Assembly: GCF_963678185.1 (NCBI RefSeq)
Contig: NZ_OY782757.1
Span: forward strand, 1,809,001 to 1,873,000
DNA from: an uncultured Tolumonas sp.
GTDB lineage: Bacteria > Pseudomonadota > Gammaproteobacteria > Enterobacterales > Aeromonadaceae
DNA length: 64,000 nt
Direction: 5' to 3'
Made by a program: the position numbers and the translations under genes. Each line of letters opens with the position of its first letter. Within the stretch, counting starts at the first letter, position 1. The notes under the pieces are model-generated. The model was not told the origin of the DNA and searched no databases. It saw only the letters and a list, made by a program, of their open reading frames with translations. Positions 45,707 to 56,280 of the stretch are shown here, in pieces.

Positions 45707-45736
45707 AGTGTATTCCGTCAGACTGTGATCTGACAA
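45707..45736 (-). promoter_or_regulatory. Likely galE promoter
   Basis: On the minus strand, TTGTCA (45731-45736) and TACACT (45707-45712) are 18 nt apart and point to galE. A TGTGA-N6-AAACA element (45724-45739, plus strand) overlapping the -35 could be a CRP site (8 of 10 positions). Confidence 0.5.
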
Positions 45737-45742
45737 ACAAAA

Positions 45743-45758
45743 ATGTAAACGTTTACAT
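45743..45758. promoter_or_regulatory. GalR/GalS-type operator in the galE-galR gap
   Basis: ATGTAAACGTTTACAT is a perfect 16-bp palindrome with the core and spacing of the gal operator (G-A-A-CG-T-T-C type). It lies directly upstream of the galE -35 and between the divergent galE and galR. Confidence 0.8.
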
Positions 45759-45879
45759 TTAATCTCGTTCGGATAACCTATGATTAGTGAGGATTTATAC
45801 TAGTGATAGCATCACTATCCCTGATATATTGCAGCTAGTCGGTATGAAAACTACGCGCATCAGATGAGAAATTCGCATT

Positions 45880-46893
45880 ATGGCAACTATAAAAGACGTC
45901 GCTAAACTAGCTGGCGTCTCTATTGCAACCGTTTCTAGAGTAATCAATCACTCACCGAAAACGGGAGAGTCAGCAAGAGCCGCGGTAAACCGCGCTATGG
46001 AAGAATTAAATTATCGCCCTGATCCTAACGCCAGAGCATTAGTTAGCCGAGTAAACGATACCATTGGATGCATGGTTTTTGATGTAGCTGACCCATTTTT
46101 TGGCGCTATGGTGAAAGCCATTGAAATAGAGTGCCGCGCTCATCATAAACATTTACTGATCGGTAACGGTTCCCACGATGCCGCCCAAGAACGTGAAACA
46201 ATTGAACTTTTAATCAGTAAACGTTGTGAAGCGCTAATAATCCACAGTAAAGCACTGAGTAATGAAGAGCTGACAGCGTATGCTGAAAAGTCTCCCGGTA
46301 TGATTTTCATTAATCGATTATTGCCTGAACTTCCCTCTCGTTGTATCTGGTTAGATAACTATTACGGTAGTTATACCGTCACTCAGCATCTGATTGAATT
46401 AGGGCATAAACACATTGCTTGTGTGGCATCAAAATACGATATCGAAGACGCCTATGAGCGAATTCGTGGTTATCAGGATGCGTTGCAGGAATCAGGTCTT
46501 GAGCCTGATGAAATTACTGTTGAACGTGCTGAACCTAATGAAGAAGGTGGTGAACAAGCCATTCAGGATCTGTTGGGGCGTGGAATGCCATTTACAGCCG
46601 TTGTTGCCTACAACGATGCGATGGCAACTGGGATCATTTCCGTGTTGATCGATAATGGTTTCCGAGTGCCGGAAGATGTTTCCGTCGTCGGTTTTGATGA
46701 TGTTATTTTTGCACGTTTCTCACGCCCAAAATTAACCACCATGCGTTATCCCATCTCTATGATGGCAACTAAAGCAACACAAATGGCATTACAACTGGCC
46801 ACAGGCGAAGCCGCGGAAACAACCGCTCAGGTTTTCCGCCCGGTATTAGTCAGACGCCAATCATCCGCTGCAGCACCGCAAGAAACACGTTAA
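45880..46893 (+). CDS. galR: LacI-family galactose regulator (GalR/GalS)
   Basis: This repressor/isorepressor of galactose genes binds DNA without inducer. The 337-aa protein has the LacI helix-turn-helix and hinge (TIKDVAKLAGVSIATVSRVI, then NYRPDPNARAL). A periplasmic-binding-protein-like sugar domain follows, with GCMVFDVADPFFGAMV and VVGFDDVIFARF. It lies between galETKM and mglBAC, both on the other strand, and matching operators are present before each. galR and galS proteins cannot be separated by eye; the location beside mgl is like galS of E. coli. Confidence 0.9.
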   Translation: MATIKDVAKLAGVSIATVSRVINHSPKTGESARAAVNRAMEELNYRPDPNARALVSRVNDTIGCMVFDVADPFFGAMVKAIEIECRAHHKHLLIGNGSHDAAQERETIELLISKRCEALIIHSKALSNEELTAYAEKSPGMIFINRLLPELPSRCIWLDNYYGSYTVTQHLIELGHKHIACVASKYDIEDAYERIRGYQDALQESGLEPDEITVERAEPNEEGGEQAIQDLLGRGMPFTAVVAYNDAMATGIISVLIDNGFRVPEDVSVVGFDDVIFARFSRPKLTTMRYPISMMATKATQMALQLATGEAAETTAQVFRPVLVRRQSSAAAPQETR

Positions 46894-46906
46894 TCCTCGT
46901 CTATTA

Positions 46907-46948
46907 AAGTAATCCGGCTGAATATTTTCAGCCGGATTACTTATCTTC
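46907..46948 (+). terminator. Terminator after galR
   Basis: A 16-bp perfect stem, AAGTAATCCGGCTGAA / TTCAGCCGGATTACTT (46907-46922 and 46927-46942), with a 4-nt loop is followed by ATCTTCATTTTT. The stem is unusually long. Confidence 0.8.
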
Positions 46949-46980
46949 ATTTTTAATTCGTTTCAGAATTTTTCGCTTAC

Positions 46981-47016
46981 AAAAAAATTCGGACTCCACG
47001 TTGCTGAGGAGTCCGA
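46981..47016 (-). terminator. Terminator of mglBAC
   Basis: On the minus strand the stem TCGGACTCC / GGAGTCCGA (46989-46997 and 47008-47016) is followed by a run of seven T, 25 nt after mglC. Confidence 0.88.
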
Positions 47017-47041
47017 TTCATATCTAAGGGGTGAAACAAAC

Positions 47042-48043
47042 TTATTTTTTCTTAGCGTATTTCAGTGAGTCAAGCGCAACAGCCATGATGATGATTGCAC
47101 CCTTGATGATGAACTGCCAGTAAGGGTTCACACCGATGTAAGTCATACCATAGTTGATAACGGTGAAGATGATTACACCGGTAATAACACCCAGTACAGT
47201 ACCAACACCACCACTGAATGACACACCGCCTACCACGCACGCCGCGATGGCATCCAACTCATACATGAAACCTAAGTTGTTAGTCGCACTACCGATACGG
47301 CCTGCTTCCAACATACCGCCGAAGGCATAAAACACACCAGACAGCATATAAATCAGGATCAGGTTAACAGTTACGTTAACACCAGATACTTTTGCTGCTT
47401 CTGGGTTACCACCGATAGCGAAGATGTTTTTACCAAATTTGGTTTTATTCCACAGCACCCAAATAAATGCGGTGGCAATGGCAGCATAAATAACCAGATA
47501 AGACAGCTTAAAGGTACCTAATTTAAAGAACCCTTGGGTGAAGCTAGAGAAACGAGGATCGAAACCAGCAATTGGTGATGCGCCTGCTAAATCGTAATAC
47601 AGGGAGTTCACACCGTATACGATGATCATGGTACCCAAGGTGGTAATAAATGGCGTTACGTTCAGTTTTGCAATGATAAAACCGTTCACAAAACCGATAA
47701 AAGCACCAATTACGCAGACAATTAGGATAACAACAGGAATTGGTACTTCGCCGATGGAAGGAAATACCTTATTAACGTTTGTCATCGCCTGCAACATGGT
47801 TGCCGCTACAATTGCTGCTAAACCAACCTGACGACCGGCTGACAAGTCGGTGCCTTGAGTAACAATCAAACCTGCCACACCTAACGCAATAATAACGCGT
47901 ACAGAAGATTGGGTAAGGATGTTACTAAAGTTATTTAAGCTTAAAAATGACGGTTCTTTAACAATGATAATCATCAATAGAATAAAAAGAACCACATAAA
48001 TGCCACCATTTTTCAGGTAGTCTAAAGTTTTTGATACATTCAT
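47042..48043 (-). CDS. mglC: Galactose ABC transporter permease MglC
   Basis: MglC forms the inner-membrane channel of the high-affinity galactose/methyl-galactoside importer. The 333-aa protein (E. coli 336) has about ten hydrophobic helices and conserved stretches GLIVTQGTDLSAGRQVGLA and FAIGGNPEAAKVSGV. The ATG at 48043 (MNVSKTLDYL) has GAGGA 8 nt upstream. The ATG at 48052 is too close to that site, and the 48118 reading overlaps mglA. It is the last gene of mglBAC. Confidence 0.96.
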   Translation of the reverse strand: MNVSKTLDYLKNGGIYVVLFILLMIIIVKEPSFLSLNNFSNILTQSSVRVIIALGVAGLIVTQGTDLSAGRQVGLAAIVAATMLQAMTNVNKVFPSIGEVPIPVVILIVCVIGAFIGFVNGFIIAKLNVTPFITTLGTMIIVYGVNSLYYDLAGASPIAGFDPRFSSFTQGFFKLGTFKLSYLVIYAAIATAFIWVLWNKTKFGKNIFAIGGNPEAAKVSGVNVTVNLILIYMLSGVFYAFGGMLEAGRIGSATNNLGFMYELDAIAACVVGGVSFSGGVGTVLGVITGVIIFTVINYGMTYIGVNPYWQFIIKGAIIIMAVALDSLKYAKKK

Positions 48044-48059
48044 ATTGAACATCCTCGGA

Positions 48060-49580
48060 TCACAAATATAGAGCTGCCAAACGCATAATTTCTTGCTGAT
48101 CGGTTTTTTCAGTTTCAACGATACCCGCTACACGACCATTACTCATAACCAGAATACGATCGGTAATACCTAACAACTCCGGCATTTCAGATGAAATCAT
48201 GATAATGCCTTTATCTTTTTTGGCGAGTTCAAGCATCAGTTGATATATTTCAAATTTTGCACCAACATCAATACCGCGAGTTGGTTCGTCCAGCATTAAT
48301 ATTTCCGGCTGAGTTAATAACCAGCGGCCAATAATAACTTTTTGTTGGTTACCACCAGAAAGTGATCCTATTGATGTTTTCTGACTTGGTGTTTTAACAC
48401 GCATGGAGTCAATAACCCATTGGGTATCACTTCTCATTCGTTTATTTTCTAATAAACCACCAAAGCCTTTATATTGATCCATATTGGCAATCAGCGAGTT
48501 GAATTCAATATCAAGCTGACTATAAATGCCTGTCGAGCGACGTTCTTCGGTAACAAGCGCAAAGCCATTACGGATCGCATCATGCGCATCTGTATTTTGT
48601 ACTTCTTTACCATGTAATTTAATGGTACCTGAAGCTTTATCACGAAGACCAAAAATAGTTTCTACAATTTCAGTTCGTTTAGCGCCGACGAGGCCCGCAA
48701 TACCAAGGATTTCGCCTTTACGCAATTGGAAAGAAACATCCTTGATTGATGGCTGATTTAATGCAGTCAGGCCTTCTACTTCAAGAATCACTTCTTTAGG
48801 TCTGTTTACTTTGGGAGGAAAACGTTGAGTTAATTCACGACCGACCATCATGCCGATGATCTTGTCCATATCCAACCCTTCCAGCGACTGAGTCGCCACC
48901 CATTGTCCATCGCGTAAGATCGTAATTTCATCACACAGTTGGAATATTTCTTCCATTTTGTGTGAGATATAAACAATGCCACAACCACGATCTTTTAATT
49001 TTCTAATAATGGTAAACAGATGATTAACTTCTTTTTCTGTCAACGAAGAAGTTGGTTCATCCATAATTACAATTTTGGCGTTATAAGAAAATGCTTTTGC
49101 AATTTCAATCATCTGCATTTGAGAAACAGATAAAGTGCCAACTTTATCTTTCGGGTCGATATCAATACCCAATTCTTCAAATATTTTTTTGGTGTCACGG
49201 TACATTTTATCATGATCGATAAACATGCCTTTTGTTGGATATCGACCCAACCACATATTATCCATCACGGAACGTTGCCTAACCTGGTTTAATTCCTGAT
49301 GCACCATTGAAACACCATTATCTAATGCTTCCTTGGCTGAATGGAAATTAATTTCTTTACCTTGAAAAATGATTGTTCCGGCATCTTTTTCATAAATACC
49401 AAACAGACATTTTAATAATGTTGACTTACCTGCACCATTCTCACCCATTAAGGCATGAACAGAATGAGGACGAATTTTAAGATTCACATTATCCAAGGCT
49501 TTTACACCTGGAAACTCTTTACAAATACCCGCCATTTCCAGCAGATATTCCTGAGAATGATTCACTGTGATATCAGCCAT
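48060..49580 (-). CDS. mglA: Galactose ABC transporter ATPase MglA
   Basis: MglA is the double-domain ATPase that powers galactose import. The 506-aa protein (E. coli 506) has Walker [10 protein letters not shown], signature [14 protein letters not shown] and Walker B IVIMDEPT in the first half. The second half has a degenerate Walker A (GLVGAKRTE) and an intact LSGGNQQKV, typical of monosaccharide importers of this class. It lies 73 nt after mglB, across a hairpin, and 16 nt before mglC. Confidence 0.97.
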   Translation of the reverse strand: MADITVNHSQEYLLEMAGICKEFPGVKALDNVNLKIRPHSVHALMGENGAGKSTLLKCLFGIYEKDAGTIIFQGKEINFHSAKEALDNGVSMVHQELNQVRQRSVMDNMWLGRYPTKGMFIDHDKMYRDTKKIFEELGIDIDPKDKVGTLSVSQMQMIEIAKAFSYNAKIVIMDEPTSSLTEKEVNHLFTIIRKLKDRGCGIVYISHKMEEIFQLCDEITILRDGQWVATQSLEGLDMDKIIGMMVGRELTQRFPPKVNRPKEVILEVEGLTALNQPSIKDVSFQLRKGEILGIAGLVGAKRTEIVETIFGLRDKASGTIKLHGKEVQNTDAHDAIRNGFALVTEERRSTGIYSQLDIEFNSLIANMDQYKGFGGLLENKRMRSDTQWVIDSMRVKTPSQKTSIGSLSGGNQQKVIIGRWLLTQPEILMLDEPTRGIDVGAKFEIYQLMLELAKKDKGIIMISSEMPELLGITDRILVMSNGRVAGIVETEKTDQQEIMRLAALYL

Positions 49581-49602
49581 AATATTGCCACAACCATAAA
49601 GA

Positions 49603-49630
49603 AATAAGAGGAGGAAAACCTCCTCTTATT
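49603..49630 (-). terminator. Intercistronic hairpin between mglB and mglA
   Basis: A 12-bp perfect stem, AATAAGAGGAGG / CCTCCTCTTATT, with loop TTTT on the RNA is followed by TCTTT. It lies 23 nt after mglB and 22 nt before mglA. It probably causes partial termination or protects the mglB mRNA, keeping binding protein in excess over the membrane parts. Confidence 0.75.
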
Positions 49631-49653
49631 AGGTCTATTTTGAAGGGTTTTTT

Positions 49654-50643
49654 TTACTTGAATTGATCCATGTTCGCTTTATCAACGCCTACGTATGGTA
49701 CACGAACCACTTTGTTGACGATGTTCCAGTGAGTACCTTGACCTGCTGGTTTGCCTTCTGCCAGGTTTTTGGTCAGATCAAACGTTGCTTTCGCTTGGTT
49801 GCTGGCATCGTTCAGAACGGTACCCGCCATTGAACCGGCCTTAATCATCGCCAGTGCTTCAGGCAGCGCATCTACACCGAATACTGGAATTTTAGTATTG
49901 CCATGTGCTTTCAGTGCTTCTACAGCACCCATTGCCATACCATCATTGTTCGCGATAACTACTTCGATCTTCTCGCCATTAGGGCCAGACAACCATGCGT
50001 CAGTTTTGTCTTTCGCCTGTGCGGTATCCCACATGGCGGTATCCATATTCAGAGCATTGGTTTTGATCTTGTGATTTTCATTCAGAGTTTTAGCAACGTA
50101 AGTGGTACGTGCTTCAGCGTCTGGATGACCTGGTTCACCTTTCAGCAGAACATAGTCAATCACGCCATCTTTGTTCAAATCCCACTCTGGGTGAGCTTTC
50201 CATTGTTTAGCAATGATATCGCCTTGGATGATACCGGCTTCTTTAGAGTCAGTACCTACATAATAAGCTTTGTCGTAGCTAGCCAGTGCTTCTTTAGTTG
50301 GTTCTTTGTTATAGAACACAATCGGAATGTTGTTTTCTTTCGCTTTCTCAATTACTACTGGAGCAGCAGCAGGGTCAACCAGGTTGATAGCCAGCGCTTT
50401 TACGCCTTTGGAAATCAATACATCGATCTGGTCGTTCTGTTTAGACTGGTCGTTCTGCGAATCATTCATCAGCAGTTTGACATCTTTATTTTGAGCACCT
50501 TCTTTTTCGATGCCCTTACGAACTACTGACATAAAGTTGTCATCGTATTTATAAATCGTAAAGCCTAACAGAGTTTCAGCTTGAGCTGCGGCACCAATAG
50601 TCAGGCCGGCTACAATTACAGCTATTTTAGAGAACTTATTCAT
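49654..50643 (-). CDS. mglB: Periplasmic galactose/glucose-binding protein MglB
   Basis: MglB captures galactose and glucose for MglAC and, in E. coli, signals to the Trg chemoreceptor. The 329-aa precursor has a signal peptide ending GAAAQA. The mature protein has [13 protein letters not shown] with sugar contacts, a calcium-binding EF-hand-like loop DLNKDGVID, and [18 protein letters not shown]. It is the first gene of mglBAC; GalR-type operators lie 137-260 nt upstream. Confidence 0.97.
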   Translation of the reverse strand: MNKFSKIAVIVAGLTIGAAAQAETLLGFTIYKYDDNFMSVVRKGIEKEGAQNKDVKLLMNDSQNDQSKQNDQIDVLISKGVKALAINLVDPAAAPVVIEKAKENNIPIVFYNKEPTKEALASYDKAYYVGTDSKEAGIIQGDIIAKQWKAHPEWDLNKDGVIDYVLLKGEPGHPDAEARTTYVAKTLNENHKIKTNALNMDTAMWDTAQAKDKTDAWLSGPNGEKIEVVIANNDGMAMGAVEALKAHGNTKIPVFGVDALPEALAMIKAGSMAGTVLNDASNQAKATFDLTKNLAEGKPAGQGTHWNIVNKVVRVPYVGVDKANMDQFK

Positions 50644-50779
50644 TCGGTTTTTCTCCAGTCTTTATTTTTTTGCTGCAAAGCACTTTTACGGAAATACCCA
50701 ACAACAGTTTTGTCATCGAGTGTGTTCGTCAATAACATTACTCAGTTTCTTGTTAGTCTTTTGTGATCTTCCCAGCAAT

Positions 50780-50795
50780 ATGAAATCGTTTACAT
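50780..50795. promoter_or_regulatory. GalR-type operator O1 of mgl
   Basis: ATGAAATCGTTTACAT fits the gal operator core (G.AA.CG.TT.CA). It lies 137 nt before the mglB start. Confidence 0.65.
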
Positions 50796-50886
50796 CGAAT
50801 TTCTTCAATTTCGGGAATTAGGTAACACTTTTGGCCAGATGTGCCACTATCCAGACTCAAGGATGGCAATTGTTATCGGCAAAACA

Positions 50887-50902
50887 ATGAAAGCGCTTAC
50901 AC
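50887..50902. promoter_or_regulatory. GalR-type operator O2 of mgl
   Basis: ATGAAAGCGCTTACAC fits the same core (G.AA.CG.TT.CAC). Its centre is 107 bp from O1, so the two could support looping. Confidence 0.65.
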
Positions 50903-51479
50903 ATTTTAGATTTGAAGGTGCGAATTGTTATAATTTAGTGAATTTATCAGTGCCAGAAGCCCAGTTACACTGCGTTACAATAGAATATAATTCGCAATAG
51001 ATAGCCGTTTGATTCCAAGCAAGAAATTGGTAAATGGCTAAGTGCTTATATTGACTGGATGTAAACGTAACCACTTATTTTGCTCATGCGATTTATTTGA
51101 GGATTACTCCTAGCCAGTTGTTACAAATTTGTTGTCCAAGGTCACACAAACCACGCTTTGAAATACACCTTTGCAAAACACTCCCTTAACATAGGGAATA
51201 GAATAAGTGTATGCTGCATAAGGCTTAATTGTTCTTCTTCACGATTTTGACATTCTGTCTGGCTAGTATTGTTGTGATTAACTAGGCTGAAATGGAACTC
51301 GTGTGGATAACAGCACCTGCCTTCAGATCCAAGATGTGCAGAGCCAGCGACCCCGCCATTATCATAATGACCCGGCTGCCCGACTCGTTCATATTGTAAT
51401 TTCTGCGACAGGTCGTCTTCTCACTGCACATCATTACAGATAATTAAAGCTACAGAGTGGTTGTTAACAGAGGTGGCAT

Positions 51480-51887
51480 ATGGCTGGTTTGGCTCATAAC
51501 GGCTCGTTTTTATTTTATGTTTTAGCTGCAATAGGCCTGTGCAGCATCATGATTGGTCTGGCGGCGTTTCTGGGCGGCAGAGCTCAGGGACGAAGCAAAA
51601 ATACTCCTTTTGAATCCGGTGTCGATTCCGTCGGCACTGCTCGTCTGCGTTTTTCTGCAAAGTTTTATCTGATTGCAATGTTCTTTGTGATCTTCGATGT
51701 AGAAGCGCTTTTCCTGTTCGCATGGTCCGTTTCAGTACGCGAAAGTGGTTGGGTTGGCTTTGTCGAGGCTGCCACCTTCATCGTGCTGTTGCTGGTTGGA
51801 CTGGTCTATTTGTGGCGCATTGGCGCGCTCGACTGGGCACCACAACGCCAACCAACACCATCTAACAATACTGACCAATCCAAGTAA
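51480..51887 (+). CDS. nuoA: NADH-quinone oxidoreductase subunit NuoA
   Basis: NuoA is a three-helix membrane subunit of complex I near the quinone site. The 135-aa protein shows [18 protein letters not shown] (the conserved cytoplasmic loop) and [15 protein letters not shown] (acidic residues in helix 2). GAGGTGG precedes the ATG at 51480. It begins the nuo operon, which has the standard gammaproteobacterial order A-B-CD-E-F-G-H-I-J-K-L-M. Confidence 0.96.
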   Translation: MAGLAHNGSFLFYVLAAIGLCSIMIGLAAFLGGRAQGRSKNTPFESGVDSVGTARLRFSAKFYLIAMFFVIFDVEALFLFAWSVSVRESGWVGFVEAATFIVLLLVGLVYLWRIGALDWAPQRQPTPSNNTDQSK

Positions 51888-51901
51888 CTGCGAGGCTTGT
51901 C

Positions 51902-52573
51902 ATGAAGTACACCCTGACCAGAATCGATCCGAATGCACCGATCGAGCGTTATCCGGCTGAAAAGAAACAGACGGTGGATGATCCCTTGCAGGAAGTTGGC
52001 CGTGGCATTTTGCTCGGCAAATTGGAAAACGTTCTGAATTCAACAGTGAATTGGGGCCGGAAGAACTCTCTCTGGCCTTATAACTTTGGTATTTCCTGTT
52101 GTTATGTAGAAATGACCACCGCATTTACCGCGGTACATGACGTGGCTCGTTTTGGCGCAGAAGTTATTCGTGCATCACCCCGTCAGGCTGATTTTATGGT
52201 TATTGCCGGCACACCATTCATCAAAATGGCGCCGGTTATTCAGCGCTTATATGAGCAGTTACTGGAACCAAAATGGGTGATCAGTATGGGTGCTTGCGCC
52301 AATTCTGGTGGCATGTATGACATTTATTCTGTCGTACAAGGCGTAGATAAATTCCTGCCGGTTGATGTTTATATTCCCGGCTGCCCTCCTCGCCCAGAAG
52401 CATTCCTGCAAGCGTTAATGTTGCTACAAAAATCGATTGGTGAAGAACGTCGTCCGCTGTCATGGGTCGTTGGTGATCAAGGCGTTTATCGTGCACAAAT
52501 GCCTTGCGAAAAAGAACGTCTACGCGAAGAACGGATCGCAGTGACGAATTTGCCAACTCCGGATAAGTTGTAA
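51902..52573 (+). CDS. nuoB: NADH-quinone oxidoreductase subunit NuoB
   Basis: NuoB carries the last iron-sulfur cluster (N2), which reduces quinone. The 223-aa protein has the tandem Cys in [10 protein letters not shown], then Cys in [10 protein letters not shown] and PGCPPRPE, the four N2 ligands. E. coli NuoB is 220 aa. GAGGCTTGTC precedes the start; nuoA ends 14 nt before. Confidence 0.97.
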   Translation: MKYTLTRIDPNAPIERYPAEKKQTVDDPLQEVGRGILLGKLENVLNSTVNWGRKNSLWPYNFGISCCYVEMTTAFTAVHDVARFGAEVIRASPRQADFMVIAGTPFIKMAPVIQRLYEQLLEPKWVISMGACANSGGMYDIYSVVQGVDKFLPVDVYIPGCPPRPEAFLQALMLLQKSIGEERRPLSWVVGDQGVYRAQMPCEKERLREERIAVTNLPTPDKL

Positions 52574-52583
52574 GGGCCACATC

Positions 52584-54392
52584 ATGATCAAGCTGACACA
52601 ACAATTTCCGACCAATCCAGATATGCAGTTATGGCAAACCCGTGATCTGCAAGATGCACCCGTCGTACAAGAACTATTGCACCGTTTTCCGCATGATATT
52701 TTGCATGTGCAAAATACCCGGATGGGTATTCCGGTGGTTTGGATCAAACGCGAAACATTGCTAAACGCTATTCGCTATCTCCGTCATGCGCCCAAACCAT
52801 TTGTAATGTTGTATGACTTGCATGCGACCGATGAACGTCTGCGTACTCATCGTCATGGCTTGCCGGCATCTGAATTCACTATGTTCTATCACCTCTTGTC
52901 GATAGAACGAAACAGCGATGTGATCTTAAAAATTCCGTTGATGGAAGCAGATCTGAAAATGCCGTCTATCATTGGCGAATTCCCGAATGCCAACTGGTAT
53001 GAACGGGAAGTTTGGGACATGTTCGGTGTGCATTTTGACGGGCACCCTCATCTGACGCGTATTCTGATGCCGAAAAACTGGAAAGGGCATCCGCTGCGTA
53101 AGGAATATCCAGCCCGAGCAACAGAATTTGAACCATTCATGCTGGACGAAATGCGTCAGGATGAAGCACAAGAACAGTTGTTATTTAAGCCTGAAGAATG
53201 GGGCATGAAGCGCGGCACGAGCAGCGAAGATTACATGTTCCTGAACTTAGGCCCGAACCACCCGTCTGCGCACGGTGCGTTCCGCTTAGTGCTGCAATTA
53301 GATGGCGAAGAGATCCTCGATTGCGTACCGGATATTGGTTACCACCATCGTGGTGCGGAAAAGATGGGCGAACGCCAATCCTGGCACAGCTACATTCCTT
53401 ACACTGACCGGGTGGAATACCTCGGCGGCGTCATGAACAACCTGCCTTACGTGCTGTCAGTAGAAAAACTGGCCGGTATTGAAGTGCCAGAACGGGTTAA
53501 ATACATCCGCATTATGATGTCTGAGTTGTTCCGCATTAACAGCCATCTGCTGTTTTTGGGCACCTATATTCAAGACGTCGGCGCGATGACACCGGTGTTT
53601 TATGCCTTCACCGACCGACAGAAAATTTACAACATCATCGAGGCGGTAACAGGTGCACGTATGCATCCGTCCTGGTTCCGTATCGGTGGCGTGGCGCACG
53701 ATCTACCGGAAGGTTGGCAGCGTCTGGTAAAAGATAACTTGCTGGATTGGCTGCCAAATCGCCTGAATGAATACGTTAAAGCGGCCTTACAAAACAGTGT
53801 ATTAATGGGTCGTGCCGTGGGTGTTGCTGCCTACAATACTCAGCAAGCACTCAGTTGGGGGGTGACCGGTGCCGGGCTACGCGCAACTGGTCTGAATTTC
53901 GACTTACGTAAATGGCGCCCTTATTCCGGTTATGAAAACTTTGATTTTGACGTGCCTGTAGGTCAAAACGGCGATGCGTATGATCGTGCCATGGTGCGTG
54001 TGGAAGAGATCCGCCAGAGTATGCGTATCATTGAGCAGTGTATGCACAACATGCCTGCCGGGCCTTTCAAAGCCAATCATCCGTTGACTACACCACCGCC
54101 AAAAGAGCGCACGTTGCAGGATATTGAAACCCTGATCAATCACTTCCTGCAAGTTTCCTGGGGACCGATTATGCCGGCGCAGGAATCCTTCCAGATGATT
54201 GAAGCCACTAAGGGTGCCAACAGTTATTACCTGACCAGTGATGGCAGCACCATGAGCTACCGCACGCGGATCCGCACACCAAGTTTCCCACATTTACAGC
54301 AGATCCCTTCAGTGATCCGCGGACAACTGGTGTCAGATCTAATTGTGTATCTGGGTAGTATCGATTTCGTTATGTCAGATGTGGATCGCTAA
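52584..54392 (+). CDS. nuoC: NADH-quinone oxidoreductase fused subunit NuoCD
   Basis: NuoC (residues 1 to about 190) and NuoD (about 205-602) are one polypeptide, as in E. coli (600 aa) and unlike many bacteria. The C part has [21 protein letters not shown]; the D part has the quinone-site [15 protein letters not shown] and [12 protein letters not shown], and ends DFVMSDVDR. The fusion point shows no internal stop. It lies 10 nt after nuoB and 2 nt before nuoE. Confidence 0.97.
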   Translation: MIKLTQQFPTNPDMQLWQTRDLQDAPVVQELLHRFPHDILHVQNTRMGIPVVWIKRETLLNAIRYLRHAPKPFVMLYDLHATDERLRTHRHGLPASEFTMFYHLLSIERNSDVILKIPLMEADLKMPSIIGEFPNANWYEREVWDMFGVHFDGHPHLTRILMPKNWKGHPLRKEYPARATEFEPFMLDEMRQDEAQEQLLFKPEEWGMKRGTSSEDYMFLNLGPNHPSAHGAFRLVLQLDGEEILDCVPDIGYHHRGAEKMGERQSWHSYIPYTDRVEYLGGVMNNLPYVLSVEKLAGIEVPERVKYIRIMMSELFRINSHLLFLGTYIQDVGAMTPVFYAFTDRQKIYNIIEAVTGARMHPSWFRIGGVAHDLPEGWQRLVKDNLLDWLPNRLNEYVKAALQNSVLMGRAVGVAAYNTQQALSWGVTGAGLRATGLNFDLRKWRPYSGYENFDFDVPVGQNGDAYDRAMVRVEEIRQSMRIIEQCMHNMPAGPFKANHPLTTPPPKERTLQDIETLINHFLQVSWGPIMPAQESFQMIEATKGANSYYLTSDGSTMSYRTRIRTPSFPHLQQIPSVIRGQLVSDLIVYLGSIDFVMSDVDR

Positions 54393-54394
54393 TT

Positions 54395-54895
54395 ATGAGT
54401 CATCAATGCCAATGTCAAAATGAGCCGTTTGCGCTATCAGCGTCAGAACTAGCGGCGATCCAGCACGAGATGCATCACTATGAAGATCCGCGTGCTGCCA
54501 CTATCGAAGCACTGAAACTGGTGCAAAAGGAACGTGGTTGGGTGCCTGATGGTGCGATCTATGCGATTGCCGATGTATTGGGTATTCCGGCATCCGATGT
54601 GGAAGGTGTCGCTACTTTTTACAGCCAAATCTTCCGTCGTCCGGTTGGGCGGCATGTCATTCGTTATTGCGACAGCGTGGTTTGCTTTATCAATGGTTAT
54701 CAGACCATTCAACAGGCGCTGGAAGAAAAACTCAGTATCAAGCCTGGTCAAACCACAGCTGATGAGCGTTTTACCTTGCTACCTGTCTGTTGCCTTGGCA
54801 ACTGCGACAAAGGGCCCAGCATGATGATTGATGATGATACTCACAGTCATCTGAGCGTGGATAAACTGGACGAACTGCTGGAGCAATATCCATGA
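54395..54895 (+). CDS. nuoE: NADH-quinone oxidoreductase subunit NuoE
   Basis: NuoE binds the off-path 2Fe-2S cluster N1a. The 166-aa protein has Cys ligands in RYCDSVVCF and [12 protein letters not shown], the thioredoxin-like NuoE pattern. It is 2 nt after nuoCD and overlaps nuoF by four bases (ATGA). Confidence 0.97.
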   Translation: MSHQCQCQNEPFALSASELAAIQHEMHHYEDPRAATIEALKLVQKERGWVPDGAIYAIADVLGIPASDVEGVATFYSQIFRRPVGRHVIRYCDSVVCFINGYQTIQQALEEKLSIKPGQTTADERFTLLPVCCLGNCDKGPSMMIDDDTHSHLSVDKLDELLEQYP

Positions 54896-56226
54896 TCCGA
54901 ACTGCTGAAACTCATCCCCTCACCTGGCGGTTGCGTGTCGATCAGCAGCCGGTCTGGTTTGATGAATATCGCGCCAAACAAGGTTATGTCGGTGCGGAAA
55001 AAGCGCTGGCTATGGCCCCGACTGCAGTAACTGACCAAGTTAAAGCCGCCGGTTTACGTGGTCGTGGTGGCGCAGGCTTTCCGACTGGTGTGAAGTGGAG
55101 CCTGGTGCCCATGGATCCACAATTCGACAAGAAATACATTCTTTGTAATGCCGACGAAATGGAGCCTGGTACTTACAAAGATCGTCTGTTGATGGAACAA
55201 CTGCCCCATCAACTGATCGAAGGCATGCTGATTGGTGCGTATGCGCTGAAAGCCTATCGTGGTTACATCTTCCTGCGCGGCGAATATATCGAAGCCGCAC
55301 AACGTCTGCGTCAGGCCATTGAAGAAGCCACCAAAGCGGGTTTCTTGGGTAAAAACATTCTTGGCACTGGCTTTAATTTTGAGTTGTTTGTGCACACCGG
55401 TGCTGGTCGTTATATCTGCGGTGAAGAAACTGCATTGATCAACTCGCTGGAAGGCCGTCGCGCCAACCCGCGAGCCAAACCCCCATTCCCTGCTCTGGCG
55501 GGCGCTTGGGGTAAACCGACTTGCGTAAATAACGTGGAAACGCTGAACAACATTCCGTCCATCATGCAAAACGGAGTGGATTGGTATCGCGGCATTTCTG
55601 CCGGTAAAAGTAATGACACCGGCACCAAACTGATGGGATTCTCCGGTCGGGTAAAAAATCCGGGCTTATGGGAACTACCGTTTGGTACAACCGCCCGTGA
55701 AGTTCTGGAAGATTACGCCGGCGGGATGCGGGATGGTTTGACCTTAAAGGCTTGGCAACCTGGTGGCGCCGGTACCGATTTTCTGACCGAACAACATCTT
55801 GATCTGCCGATGGATTTTGACTCAATTGGTAAAGCAGGCAGCCGTCTGGGCACTGCGCTGGCCATGGCCGTTGATAACGAAATCAACATGGTGTCACTGA
55901 CGCTGAATCTGGAAAAATTCTTTGCCCGTGAATCTTGCGGATGGTGCACGCCATGCCGTGAAGGATTGCCATGGAGTGTGAAAATTCTGCAGGCACTGGA
56001 AAAAGGTGAAGGTCAGCGCGGCGATATTGAAACGCTGGAACAGCTGTGTCGCCAACTGGGCCCGGGGAAAACCTTTTGTGCTCATGCACCTGGCGCCGTC
56101 GAACCACTGCAAAGTGCGATCAAATATTTCAGATCTGAATTTGAAGCGGGTATCACCACCGAACCTATGTTGGCAACGCCGATCCCAACCGGAATACAGC
56201 CAAATTTGCTGAACCAACGCTGGTGA
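54892..56226 (+). CDS. nuoF: NADH-quinone oxidoreductase subunit NuoF
   Basis: NuoF binds NADH and FMN and the N3 4Fe-4S cluster. The 444-aa protein has the FMN/NADH loops [15 protein letters not shown] and [19 protein letters not shown], and the N3 Cys in [12 protein letters not shown], with a fourth Cys in [11 protein letters not shown]. coli NuoF is 445 aa. It is translationally coupled to nuoE. Confidence 0.97.
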   Translation: MIRTAETHPLTWRLRVDQQPVWFDEYRAKQGYVGAEKALAMAPTAVTDQVKAAGLRGRGGAGFPTGVKWSLVPMDPQFDKKYILCNADEMEPGTYKDRLLMEQLPHQLIEGMLIGAYALKAYRGYIFLRGEYIEAAQRLRQAIEEATKAGFLGKNILGTGFNFELFVHTGAGRYICGEETALINSLEGRRANPRAKPPFPALAGAWGKPTCVNNVETLNNIPSIMQNGVDWYRGISAGKSNDTGTKLMGFSGRVKNPGLWELPFGTTAREVLEDYAGGMRDGLTLKAWQPGGAGTDFLTEQHLDLPMDFDSIGKAGSRLGTALAMAVDNEINMVSLTLNLEKFFARESCGWCTPCREGLPWSVKILQALEKGEGQRGDIETLEQLCRQLGPGKTFCAHAPGAVEPLQSAIKYFRSEFEAGITTEPMLATPIPTGIQPNLLNQRW

Positions 56227-56280
56227 TTGCCTGTCCGGTGAGCTACTCGCCGGACGTACAGAAAAGGAAGTAATGTTGCT

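Larger units (their letters stand above)
50644..51479. promoter_or_regulatory. Long divergent control region between mglB and nuoA
   Basis: These 836 nt contain no supportable gene. The left third holds the mglB promoter area with two GalR-type operators (50780-50795 and 50887-50902) and a half-matching third (51059-51074). The right half is the nuo leader: TTAACA (51186-51191), 18 nt, TATGCT (51210-51215) is a possible nuo promoter, giving an untranslated leader of about 260 nt. FNR, ArcA or NarL sites, known for E. coli nuo, were not recognised by eye. Confidence 0.5.
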
